Position numbers and translations under genes: made by a program
Assembly: GCF_026191635.1 (NCBI RefSeq)
Contig: NZ_JAKRRW010000008.1
Coordinates: 1 to 64,000 of the forward strand
Reading direction: 5' to 3'
Source of the DNA: Photobacterium obscurum
Lineage (GTDB): Bacteria; Pseudomonadota; Gammaproteobacteria; Enterobacterales; Vibrionaceae
DNA length: 64,000 bases
Shown: in pieces, positions 18,488 to 26,928 of the stretch
How the letters are laid out: every line of letters begins with the position of its first letter
How positions within the stretch are numbered: the first letter of the stretch is position 1
The notes under the pieces: generated by a model
Databases searched by the model: none
The model's input: only the letters and a program-made list of their open reading frames with translations
What the model was told of the DNA's origin: nothing

Positions 18488-19429
18488 ATGAGTAGTACGA
18501 CAGCAGCAGCCCCGAGCCGTTGGGAGCGTTTTAAAAAATCCGACATTTTGTATTACTTCCTGAAAGACAAAGTGGCGATGTTCAGCTTTGCGGTGTTTAT
18601 GGTGTTCGTGGTGTCGGCCGTGTTGGCACCTTGGGTCGCACCTACCAATCCGTATGATCTCTCGTCAATCGATATCATGGACTCCGAGTTGCCGCCGTCA
18701 TGGATGGAAGAAGGCGATAGCCGCTTCCTGCTGGGGACCGACGATCAGGGCCGTGATATTTTCTCGACCATTCTCTATGGCTCTCGCCTGTCGCTGACTA
18801 TCGGTTTGCTGGCGGTTGGCCTGCAGCTGATCCTCGGGGTGGTCATTGGCCTGAGTGCGGGTTACTTTGGTGGCCGTGTCGATAGCTTCCTGATGCGCTT
18901 TGCCGATGTCCAGTTGTCTTTCTCGACCATGATGGTGGCAATCATTGTGTCGGCTATTTTCCGTACCGCGCTCGGGGCCGAGATGTTTGCCCAGTATGCG
19001 GTGGTGATGCTGGTGGTGATTATCGGGGTCGCGGAATGGCCGCAGTATGCGCGTACCGTTCGTGCATCGGTACTGGCGGAGAAGAAGAAAGAGTATGTCG
19101 AGGCCGCGCGCGTCATGGGATTCAAGGCGCCGCGGATTATGTTCCGCCATATTCTGCCGAACTGTTTGTCGCCAATTCTGGTGATTTCCACGGTACAGGT
19201 GGCAAACGCGATAATGTCGGAAGCAGCCCTCTCGTTCCTTGGCCTCGGCCTGCCGGTTGATCAGCCGTCACTGGGATCGCTGATCAGTATCGGTTTCAAC
19301 TACATCTTCTCCGGTTCATGGTGGATCACGGCTTTCCCTGGTTTTGTGTTGGTGGCTTTGGTGCTGGTGATTAACCTGCTGGGTGACTGGCTGCGTGATG
19401 TCTTCAATCCGAAGATTTATAAGGGGTAA
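18488..19429 (+). CDS. Peptide-type ABC transporter permease 2 (DppC family)
   Basis: A 313-residue DppC/OppC-type permease. An N-terminal helix (MFSFAVFMVFVVSAVLAPWV) is followed by LLGTDDQGRDIFSTILYGSRLSL, the family hallmark, and the coupling loop EYVEAARVMGFKAPRIMFRHILPN. It is the last gene of the operon and is followed by a strong terminator. It pairs with the upstream permease. Confidence 0.93.
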   Translation: MSSTTAAAPSRWERFKKSDILYYFLKDKVAMFSFAVFMVFVVSAVLAPWVAPTNPYDLSSIDIMDSELPPSWMEEGDSRFLLGTDDQGRDIFSTILYGSRLSLTIGLLAVGLQLILGVVIGLSAGYFGGRVDSFLMRFADVQLSFSTMMVAIIVSAIFRTALGAEMFAQYAVVMLVVIIGVAEWPQYARTVRASVLAEKKKEYVEAARVMGFKAPRIMFRHILPNCLSPILVISTVQVANAIMSEAALSFLGLGLPVDQPSLGSLISIGFNYIFSGSWWITAFPGFVLVALVLVINLLGDWLRDVFNPKIYKG

Positions 19430-19456
19430 GCGTTATCAGAATAAGGTTTATCTGAT

Positions 19457-19494
19457 AAAAAAGCCGGAATCAATTGATGATTCCGGCTTTTCTT
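19457..19494. terminator. Bidirectional terminator after the ABC operon
   Basis: Arms 19460-19472 and 19478-19490 pair perfectly over 13 bp. A and T runs flank both sides, so it can also end the convergent lipoprotein gene. Confidence 0.92.
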
Positions 19495-19549
19495 ATATTG
19501 AGATAGCTTTAGCCACCTGCATTATCATTTGTGATTGAAGTGCATGTGA

Positions 19550-20941
19550 TTACAGCTCTTTACCCCATTTTGCCATAATGCTATCAGCCATCGCTTTATC
19601 TTTTACTAATAGGCTGAACGCTGCTTTCTCACGAGCGAGGTTGTTAACCGTCATGATGCTGTTATCTTTGGTGACAAGCATTAAGTTCATGTCATTGAAC
19701 TCATTCGCACTTAACGATAGTGTTTGGATTGTTCCGAACTCGCTATCTGTTGTTTCTTTTACTTCCCAGTTTAGAGTGAAGTCCGCTTCACCCGCTTCGC
19801 TGACTGTTGCAGTACCATCCTTATGGAAAGTCATGCTTGCCAGCATTGGGTGTGCTTTTTTGTTGGTGGAGTCATCATCTAGGTAATGCCAAGTTTGATC
19901 AACAAAGCTTGCTGTAACCATATCTAGTGCTTTGTAGTCCTTATTGAGATCTACAGTTGTCCAGAAGTTTAGATCGCCTTGTGGCGTAACAGATAGTGAA
20001 GTACTTTGCGAGATGTAAACAAACTCTTCTTCGCTCGTTTCGCCTTCTTCAATATGCTTTAGCGTGTTGTTTTCCACACTGTAAGGGGTGCTGAAGATGT
20101 CATTTTTATCATTCTTAAACGATAACATACCGTCTTTAAAGCTAATTTGTGCGATCCCTTCTTCCGCGGCATAAGCGTTGTTTAGGCTCGCCATGAAAAG
20201 GGTATTATCTTTAAGGTAAGCATCAAGCGATGTGATGATATCTATGCTGTTTGCTTGACCGCTTTCGTCAATTTCGATCACGATTGAATCTAGGTTATCA
20301 CCTGCATTGATACTGTCAGCAATCGCTTTTCGTAATGTCTCGGTAGTTTTTGTTAGCTCTTGTGCATCGTTGTTTTTAACACTTGGTGCTAATTTGTTGG
20401 TCACACTACGTGCAAGTAAATGAGCTTCTTTAGCTTTTTTATCACTGGCTTTCATTATTACGTAATCGCCACTGATTACTTCGCTTGGTAGGTTTAGCTC
20501 TGCGGCTAGCTCATCCAGTGTCATGTCTTGTACGGAAGCCATTGTGGTAAACGGGGTTACTACTTTGGAACCTGCTTTTGCGATTAACTCATAGCTGTTG
20601 CCTAGTGTGCCCGCTTTGTCGCTATCTGTTGTTTTACCTGCAATCGCACGTGCAATAAGTGGGAATTTAGTATCAGCATCGCTGATTGTTATTTCACCGC
20701 TTGTATTGGTTACTGTATCTAGTAGTTCGCTTGCATCACAAACGCTATTTTCATTACGGTCAACACAGACTTCAGCTTGTGATAAGTAACCATCAATGAC
20801 TTTAATGGTATTTGTCTGAAGATTGTTGTTACCACTGCCATTATTATCACTACCACTGCCAGTATTGTCACTACCACCACAACCTGAAAGAGTAATGGCT
20901 GCCGCCAACGACGCTGCTAATACTGAGTATTTAAAGTGCAT
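19550..20941 (-). CDS. Lipoprotein of unknown function, A/T-rich gene
   Basis: A 463-residue lipoprotein: signal peptide with lipobox LSGC (Cys21), then a Gly/Ser/Asn/Asp linker at about 22-41. Next comes VIDGYLSQAEVCVDRNENSVCD, an acidic segment of a kind common in marine surface lipoproteins. The C-terminal half (WHYLDDDS...LNWEVKETTDSEFGTIQTLSLS) looks like a beta-rich lipocalin-like domain, but I do not recognise the family. The coding sequence is visibly richer in A/T than its neighbours, which hints at transfer or relaxed codon use. It is a single-gene unit. Confidence 0.75.
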   Translation of the reverse strand: MHFKYSVLAASLAAAITLSGCGGSDNTGSGSDNNGSGNNNLQTNTIKVIDGYLSQAEVCVDRNENSVCDASELLDTVTNTSGEITISDADTKFPLIARAIAGKTTDSDKAGTLGNSYELIAKAGSKVVTPFTTMASVQDMTLDELAAELNLPSEVISGDYVIMKASDKKAKEAHLLARSVTNKLAPSVKNNDAQELTKTTETLRKAIADSINAGDNLDSIVIEIDESGQANSIDIITSLDAYLKDNTLFMASLNNAYAAEEGIAQISFKDGMLSFKNDKNDIFSTPYSVENNTLKHIEEGETSEEEFVYISQSTSLSVTPQGDLNFWTTVDLNKDYKALDMVTASFVDQTWHYLDDDSTNKKAHPMLASMTFHKDGTATVSEAGEADFTLNWEVKETTDSEFGTIQTLSLSANEFNDMNLMLVTKDNSIMTVNNLAREKAAFSLLVKDKAMADSIMAKWGKEL

Positions 20942-21085
20942 TGTTTTTTCCTTAATAATGCATTCTGATGCAATTGGAATGTTATTTTGTTTGTTATTAG
21001 TACTGGTGTTTTTATCAGTAGGTGCGCATATATACCGGCTATGTTTTTATGAGCAAGATCTCATTTTTATATGTGTGAGATTGGC

Positions 21086-21110
21086 CATACATTTTCTAAC
21101 TGAATGTATG
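21086..21110. promoter_or_regulatory. Inverted repeat upstream of the A/T-rich lipoprotein gene
   Basis: CATACATT and AATGTATG form 8-base arms with a 9-base spacer, about 150 bases upstream of the gene. It lies in the 375-bp gap between two minus-strand genes and could be an operator. Nothing else was seen in the gap. Confidence 0.35.
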
Positions 21111-21263
21111 GTGCTTGTACGATAAATGGCTTCTTTTACTGATTTATAAAAATAAGTAATTGACTTTACTGGTGAAAATAACATTAGAGGAAATGCGTTA
21201 ATATGCATCGAGGCAGTAATGTGCTTTGAGACGGGAATGGTAGTGTATTGACGTTGGAAACAG

Positions 21264-21294
21264 AAAAGCCAGCTGACAGGCAGCTGGCTTTCTT
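21264..21294 (-). terminator. Terminator of the YjiH-family gene
   Basis: Ten-base arms (21266-21275 and 21281-21290) with loop ACAGG. On the minus strand the stem is followed by TTTTCTG. Confidence 0.85.
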
Positions 21295-21316
21295 GGTGGA
21301 TAGACCGAATCTTTGT

Positions 21317-22684
21317 TTAAAAGAACAGGTGACCCATCAGCGCGATAACCGGCAGGGTGACTAAGGTACGCAGGATGAAAATCATGAACAGCTCCCACGG
21401 TTTCACCGGGATTTTGCTGCCGATGATCAGGGCGCCAATTTCTGACATATAAATTAGCTGGGTCACTGACATTGCTGCAATTACGAAGCGGGTCAGATCG
21501 CTTTCAATACCTGATGCCAGAATAGATGGCAGGAACATATCGGCAAAACCTACCACAATGGTTTCTGATGCCGCGGCGGCTTCAGGGATCTGCAGCAGCT
21601 CCAGGAATGGAATAAACGGTTGGCCCAGAATACTGAATACCGGGGTGTGCTCGGCAATAACTAGTGCAACCGTACCGATTGCCATCACGACCGGCAGAAC
21701 ACCGAAGATCATATCGACCGCATTTTTCACCCCTTCAGCAACAACGCTACGCAGGCTTTTTACCTCACTGGCTTTGCTGAGTGCCTGCTCGAGGCCGAAA
21801 CCTACTACAGTCTTGCCGGCTGGAACGGCTTCGCAGTCATCGGTAAGATCGGTGCCGTCGATGTACTGGTCTTTTTTCCAGGAAAGTGGCGGCAGGCGCG
21901 GCACAATCACGGCCGCCGCAAGGCCGGCAAGGCAGACGGTCAGGTAGAACGGGGCAAACATATGCTCCAGGTTCACTTGGGCGATAACCACCAGGCTGAA
22001 GGTGATAGAAACAGCAGTAAAGGTCGTGCCGATAACAGCGGCTTCACGCTCAGTATAAATCTTGCCTTCGTATTGCTTGCTGGTCATCAGTACGCCGACG
22101 CTGCCATCACCGAGCCATGAAGCGATACAGTTAACGGCAGAGCGACCAGGCAGGTTAAACAGTGGGCGCATGATGCGGGTGAACAGGGCGCCAACAAACT
22201 CAAGCAGGCCAAAATTCAGTAGTAGTGGTAGTAGCAGACCGGCAAACAGGAATACGGAGAACAGCACCGGAAGCAGGTCATTCAGTACCAGGCCGCCAGT
22301 AGCGCCGTCGTGGATCATCTTTGGTCCGATACCAAAGAAGGTCATCACAACAAAAACAGCCCCCATTTGCTGGACGACAAACCACACGATGCTTGGGTTC
22401 AGCAAGCCATTCAAAAAACTGTTTTCGGTGATCGCGCGGGGCTTGAGCAGTTTAGTTAAAATGGAAGCCACAGCGGTCAGGGCGATCACGAAGGTAACAA
22501 CGGCTGTCAGCATGCCCTCAAATAGTGCCTGAACGGACTTGGCCAGTACCGCAATAGGAATAGTGATCGTGTCTTGGTACTCGATAGGTGCCATAAACAG
22601 AAACACACCTAAGAGTGAAGGGAGAAGGAACATGAGCCAGTTGGCTTTGCTGCCCGATGATGTTGCTATTGCCTGATCCTGCAT
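21317..22684 (-). CDS. YjiH-family inner-membrane protein (nucleoside-recognition Gate domain)
   Basis: A 455-residue polytopic protein with about ten helices. Two Gate-type segments are visible: GRSAVNCIASWLGDGSVGVLM in the first half and AASETIVVGFADMFLPSILAS in the second. These mark the YjiH/SpmAB/nucleoside-recognition superfamily, which includes transporters. Substrate and role are unknown. It forms its own unit with a 349-bp upstream gap and a terminator. Confidence 0.82.
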   Translation of the reverse strand: MQDQAIATSSGSKANWLMFLLPSLLGVFLFMAPIEYQDTITIPIAVLAKSVQALFEGMLTAVVTFVIALTAVASILTKLLKPRAITENSFLNGLLNPSIVWFVVQQMGAVFVVMTFFGIGPKMIHDGATGGLVLNDLLPVLFSVFLFAGLLLPLLLNFGLLEFVGALFTRIMRPLFNLPGRSAVNCIASWLGDGSVGVLMTSKQYEGKIYTEREAAVIGTTFTAVSITFSLVVIAQVNLEHMFAPFYLTVCLAGLAAAVIVPRLPPLSWKKDQYIDGTDLTDDCEAVPAGKTVVGFGLEQALSKASEVKSLRSVVAEGVKNAVDMIFGVLPVVMAIGTVALVIAEHTPVFSILGQPFIPFLELLQIPEAAAASETIVVGFADMFLPSILASGIESDLTRFVIAAMSVTQLIYMSEIGALIIGSKIPVKPWELFMIFILRTLVTLPVIALMGHLFF

Positions 22685-23033
22685 ACTCGACCTTTAACTT
22701 ACTGTTTGATTGAGAGTAAATAACTGCTTTTATTCTTTGGGAATAAATATTCACTGATCTTCCATAATCAGGAGGTGAAAGATTACCGTTTTTATTCCGA
22801 GATTGGAATACTTTGCGTTATTTAATGTGTATTTATTCATTTTGTGCTACGCAGACATGAATATATAGTGATGTGTTTTAACTGAGTGAATTGAAGTTCA
22901 GCCAGAGTCCGGCTATTTGCGGGGTGAATCTTATTTTTCAAACTATGTGTCGAGTCAATCTTCTGTGTAAGTGAACTCCCTATAATGTGACTGCGAAAAA
23001 TTACTTCTAACTTCTATATAAGAACAAGACACA
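22685..23033. other. Divergent intergenic region between yjiH-like and traF-like genes
   Basis: A 349-bp A/T-rich gap that must hold promoters for both genes. Two short dyads, TATTC...GAATA near 22730-22744 and TATTCC...GGAATA near 22794-22811, share a GGAATA half-site and could bind one regulator. No reading frame of interest was seen. Confidence 0.4.
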
Positions 23034-24203
23034 ATGAAAATATCACGAAAGGGACTTTCCTTAGCAGTTGCAGCGGCGATGCCGTTTGTTTCTTTTTCGT
23101 CAATGGCTATGTTTAACGGGGCTGATGCCCGTGGTGGAGCGATGGGGGGGACTGGGGTTGCCTCGGCTGAATACCTCACCGCCAGCTTCTATAACCCGGC
23201 AATGGCTTCTAACTATACCAAAGGTGACAACTTTGGCATGGTTCTCCCGTTGGTAGCGGTTGGTGTCCATGACAGCGGCGAGCTGTATAACAAAGTGGAT
23301 GACTTCCAGGAGATCAATGATGAGCTCGGTGACAACCCATCTCCGCAGGAACTGGAAGAGTGGCGCGAAGCCTTGCGTGAACTGGATGATGGCGAACTGG
23401 ATCTTGAGGCGATTATCGGGGCGTCGGTAGCGATCCCGAACCGTTATGTCAGTGCCAATGTCTTTATCAAGGCCCAGGTTGCCAGTATGGTAATGACACA
23501 GATTGAAGACAGTGATCTGGACAATCCGAATCCTGACCCAGATGATCTTGACTCGACCGTCCAAGGGCTCGCTGGTGGTACGGTTGATTTAGGTGTTACC
23601 CTCGCCAAGGAGTTTGCGCTTCCTTTCCAAGGTCAGCGCCTGTCGGTCGGCATCTCGCCAAAATTCCAGAAAGTGGTCGCGTTAAATTACCTGGCGAGTG
23701 TCAGTGACTTCGATGATGATGAATATGATCTTGATGACCATCAGGATAAATCGGTATTCAACTTTGATCTGGGGGTTGCCTATAAACCGGCAAACAACCT
23801 GACGCTAGCCTTGGCGGCACAGAATGTGATTAAGCAGGAGCTCGATACCAACATTTCCTTCGGCAGCCAGGCGACGTTTCTTGTTGAGCCTCAATATACC
23901 GCTGGTATTGCGTACGATACGGGCTGGCTGTTAGTCGCCGCAGATGTTGATTTGAACGAGCGTGAGTACTTCCGAGAATCGAGCTACAAGACCCAGTTTG
24001 CCCGTTTCGGTGTCGAACTTGATGCCTGGCACTGGGCACAGCTGCGTGCCGGTTACAGCCACAGTATGACCGATTACTCGAAAGATATGCTAACGGCCGG
24101 TCTGGGCTTTACGCCGTTTGGCCTGTTCGGAATGGATATTGCCGCACAATTTGGTGAAGACGATCACTACGGTGTCGCGACTCAATTTGTGTTTATGTTC
24201 TGA
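23034..24203 (+). CDS. TraF-like outer-membrane protein
   Basis: A 389-residue protein with a Sec signal peptide (MKISRKGLSLAVAAAMPFVSF...A). The mature start MFNGADARGGAMGGTGVASAEY resembles the chromosomal conjugal transfer TraF_2 family and FadL-like barrels, whose N-terminus reads R-x-xAMGGA. Alternating beta strands and a terminal aromatic (VFMF) fit an outer-membrane barrel. Acidic loops (DDDEYDLDDHQD) are notable. No other conjugation gene is nearby, so a transfer role is unlikely; the function is unknown. It is a single gene ending at a bidirectional terminator. Confidence 0.75.
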   Translation: MKISRKGLSLAVAAAMPFVSFSSMAMFNGADARGGAMGGTGVASAEYLTASFYNPAMASNYTKGDNFGMVLPLVAVGVHDSGELYNKVDDFQEINDELGDNPSPQELEEWREALRELDDGELDLEAIIGASVAIPNRYVSANVFIKAQVASMVMTQIEDSDLDNPNPDPDDLDSTVQGLAGGTVDLGVTLAKEFALPFQGQRLSVGISPKFQKVVALNYLASVSDFDDDEYDLDDHQDKSVFNFDLGVAYKPANNLTLALAAQNVIKQELDTNISFGSQATFLVEPQYTAGIAYDTGWLLVAADVDLNEREYFRESSYKTQFARFGVELDAWHWAQLRAGYSHSMTDYSKDMLTAGLGFTPFGLFGMDIAAQFGEDDHYGVATQFVFMF

Positions 24204-24225
24204 TAAGTCAGCATCGGCAAACAAT

Positions 24226-24253
24226 AAAAAAGGAGGCCTAGGCCTCCTTTTTT
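24226..24253. terminator. Bidirectional terminator between the traF-like gene and gor
   Basis: Perfect self-complementary 28 bases with a GGAGGCC/GGCCTCC core, flanked by six A and six T. It serves two convergent genes. Confidence 0.92.
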
Positions 24254-24271
24254 GCATTTATTCCTGCGATA

Positions 24272-25627
24272 TCAACGCATAGTAACGAACTCTTCCGAAC
24301 CGGTAGGGTGGATTGCTACAACACTGTCGAAATCAGCTTTGGTCGCGCCCATCTTCATGGCAACGCCGAAGCCTTGGATCATCTCATCAACGGTATAGCC
24401 GATACCGTGCAGGCCGATCACCTTCTCGTCCGGGCCGGCACAAACCAGTTTCATCTTGCATGGTTGGCGGTGCGAGGTTACGGCGGTGTACATGGCGGTA
24501 AAGCCCGATTTGTACACTTTGACGTTCTCTTCGCCATACTCGGCAATGGCTTCTGGCTCGGTCAGGCCGATAGTACCGATTGGCGGGTGGCTGAATACCA
24601 CGGTCGGAACCAGTTTGTAGTCCATCTTGGCATTGGTCTTGCCGTTGAACAGACGCTCTGACAATTGGCGACCAGCCTTGACCGCAACAGGGGTCAGCTC
24701 GATACCGCCTTCCATGATATCGCCAACACAGTAGATACCTTCCACGTTGGTTTGCTGGAATTCATCGACCTTGATGTAGCCACGGTCGTTGGTCGCCACA
24801 CCGGTGGCAGCCAGGTTGATTTTGTCTGTAGTCGGGTTACGGCCAATCGCCCAGATCAGCACGTCGGTGTTGTGGGATTCACCGTTTTCGAAATGCAGCG
24901 TCACGGAGCCGTCGGCTTCCTTAACTACTTCTTTCGGTATTGAATGGGTGTGCAGGGTTGGACCTTCGGTATTCATCACCTCGACCAGAGTGTCGATGAT
25001 CATCGGATCGAAGCTGCGCAGTGGTGACTCTTTACGGACGAACAGGTGGGTGTCGGTTCCCAGAGCACTTAGTACACCTGCTATTTCAACTGCAATGTAG
25101 CCTGCACCGATAACCGCGGTACGTTTCGGTTGCTCGTTAAGTTCGAAGAAACCATTGGAGTCGATACCGTGCTCGGCACCCGGTACGTTTGGAATGGTTG
25201 GCTCACCGCCGACGGCGATCAGGATGTGCTCGGCAGTGTAGTGCTCGCCGTTGACTTCGACGGTCTTGGCGTCAACGAATTTTGCAAAGCCGTTGATCAC
25301 TTCAATCTTGTTGTTGCCCAGGACGTTATCGTAGGCTGCGTGAATACGGCTGATATATGCTTCGCGGCTTTCGACCAGTTTGCTCCAGTTGAAGCCTTTA
25401 ACATCTACGTCAAAACCGTAGTCTTTGGCATACAGGTGCATGGCTTCAGCAATTTGCGCGCCGTGCCACATGACCTTTTTCGGTACACAACCGACGTTTA
25501 CACAGGTACCGCCCAGCGCTTTGGCTTCGATTAGAGCGACTTTCGCGCCATACATTGCAGCTCGGTTTGCCGAAGCAATACCGCCACTACCACCGCCGAT
25601 ACAAATGTAATCAAAATGCTTTGCCAT
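24272..25627 (-). CDS. gorA: Glutathione reductase
   Basis: Gor reduces oxidised glutathione with NADPH and FAD in the cytoplasm. The 451-residue protein has the FAD motif GGGSGG (11-16), the redox pair C42-VNVG-C47, the NADPH motif [11 protein letters not shown], and the C-terminal HPTGSEEF with the catalytic His. Length matches E. coli Gor (450). rlmJ and prlC lie next to it, as in enteric bacteria. Confidence 0.97.
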   Translation of the reverse strand: MAKHFDYICIGGGSGGIASANRAAMYGAKVALIEAKALGGTCVNVGCVPKKVMWHGAQIAEAMHLYAKDYGFDVDVKGFNWSKLVESREAYISRIHAAYDNVLGNNKIEVINGFAKFVDAKTVEVNGEHYTAEHILIAVGGEPTIPNVPGAEHGIDSNGFFELNEQPKRTAVIGAGYIAVEIAGVLSALGTDTHLFVRKESPLRSFDPMIIDTLVEVMNTEGPTLHTHSIPKEVVKEADGSVTLHFENGESHNTDVLIWAIGRNPTTDKINLAATGVATNDRGYIKVDEFQQTNVEGIYCVGDIMEGGIELTPVAVKAGRQLSERLFNGKTNAKMDYKLVPTVVFSHPPIGTIGLTEPEAIAEYGEENVKVYKSGFTAMYTAVTSHRQPCKMKLVCAGPDEKVIGLHGIGYTVDEMIQGFGVAMKMGATKADFDSVVAIHPTGSEEFVTMR

Positions 25628-25747
25628 GACTTTCTCCGCTTAATTCTACGATTTATTAGCTGACCCTAGTGTAATCAAGAAAGCTGGGAGTTACGAGAGG
25701 CGGGGATCGAGAAAGTCGGGTAGGAGAGTAATAACTGATTTCAGGAA

Positions 25748-25777
25748 AGAATAAGGCGGGTGGATCTCCCGCCTTTG
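25748..25777 (-). terminator. Terminator of rlmJ
   Basis: GGCGGG/CCCGCC stem (25753-25760 and 25768-25775) with a 7-base loop. On the minus strand the stem is followed by TTATTCTTTCC. Confidence 0.8.
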
Positions 25778-25797
25778 ACAGTGGTGGGCTCGACGGA

Positions 25798-26637
25798 TTA
25801 CTCCGGTACCACCCACTCGACGGTGTGGTGACCGTGGTTCGGGGCAATCGCCTGTTGCAGCCATGGCAGAATTGCCTTCATCTGGCTTTCCAGTTTCCAA
25901 GGCGGGTTGATGACGATCATGCCTGATGCGGTCATACCACGCTCGCTGGTGTCGGGTTCCACCCCCAACTCGATTTGCAGGATTTTACGGATGCCAAGCT
26001 TTTCAAGCCCTTTCAGCATCTTGTCGATATTCTCGCGATATACCACCGGATACCAGATGGCATAGGTACCGGTTGCCCAGCGCTTGTAGCTTTCTGCGAT
26101 GGCGTTGACCACATCCATGTACTCATGTTTGAGCTCATAAGGCGGATCGATCAGCACCACGCCGCGACGCTCTTTCGGTGGCAGGCTGCCTTTTAGGCGC
26201 AAAAAAGCATCTTCTTTGTAGATTTTAACCTGGCGATCGCTACGGAACTCCTGCAGTAGCAATGGGAAGTCAGCCGGATGCAGCTCGGTCAGAACCATAC
26301 GGTCCTGTTCGCGGATCTGGGCACGGGCGACACGCGGTGATCCCGGGTAGTAGCGCAGTTCGTCACTGTTATTCAGTGCCTTGATGGCATCGATATAGGA
26401 GGCGATTTCCGCGGGAATATCGTCACGCGACCAAAGGCGGGCAATCCCCTGCTTGAACTCGCCGGTTTTCTCGCTGCGCTCGTCTTGTAGATCGTAGCGG
26501 CCGACACCTGAATGGGTATCGTGATAGACAAATGGCTTCTCCTTTTGCTTCAGGGCATCAAGGATCAGGCTTTGTACAATATGTTTAACCACATCGGCAT
26601 GGTTGCCGGCATGGAAACTGTGGCGATAGCTCAGCAT
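25798..26637 (-). CDS. rlmJ: 23S rRNA (adenine-2030-N6)-methyltransferase RlmJ
   Basis: A 279-residue SAM-dependent methyltransferase. It starts MLSYRHSFHAGNHADVVKH, the near-invariant RlmJ N-terminus, and has the catalytic VLIDPPYE motif of N6-adenine methyltransferases. It modifies A2030 of 23S rRNA before subunit assembly is complete. It is divergent from prlC and lies beside gor, the enteric order. Confidence 0.96.
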   Translation of the reverse strand: MLSYRHSFHAGNHADVVKHIVQSLILDALKQKEKPFVYHDTHSGVGRYDLQDERSEKTGEFKQGIARLWSRDDIPAEIASYIDAIKALNNSDELRYYPGSPRVARAQIREQDRMVLTELHPADFPLLLQEFRSDRQVKIYKEDAFLRLKGSLPPKERRGVVLIDPPYELKHEYMDVVNAIAESYKRWATGTYAIWYPVVYRENIDKMLKGLEKLGIRKILQIELGVEPDTSERGMTASGMIVINPPWKLESQMKAILPWLQQAIAPNHGHHTVEWVVPE

Positions 26638-26887
26638 GAATGGGATCTCTACAGAAAGTCAGTCAGGGAACAGGGGGCTTATTATGGCGGAATGCGGGCG
26701 ATGATCCACCAAGCCCTGAAGCGTTTATCTGGTGGGTACTTTACCACACAAGAGAGGTTGAACGGATCAAAATTCTGTGACCCGATGCCAAGTGTTAAAT
26801 CTAGGTTAAAATAAACAGGTGGGAGAACAATAAGTATTGATTAAGGGATTGAATTTATAAGCCCGAAGACGCATTAATAAAGGAGAG

Positions 26888-26907
26888 TACCAAACCAACG
26901 TTTGGTA
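26888..26907. promoter_or_regulatory. Inverted repeat in the prlC leader
   Basis: TACCAAAC and GTTTGGTA form perfect 8-base arms with a 4-base loop, ending 21 bases before the prlC start. It can act as an operator or as a hairpin close to the ribosome-binding site (AAGG). The upstream part of the 291-bp gap shows no gene. Confidence 0.5.
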
Positions 26908-26928
26908 TCACAGTATAAGGATTAGCGC

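Noticed and set aside
23034..24203. Evidence for an integrated conjugative element from the TraF-like gene
   Set aside because: No relaxase, integrase, pilus or coupling-protein genes are nearby; chromosomal TraF-like barrels are common in Vibrionaceae.
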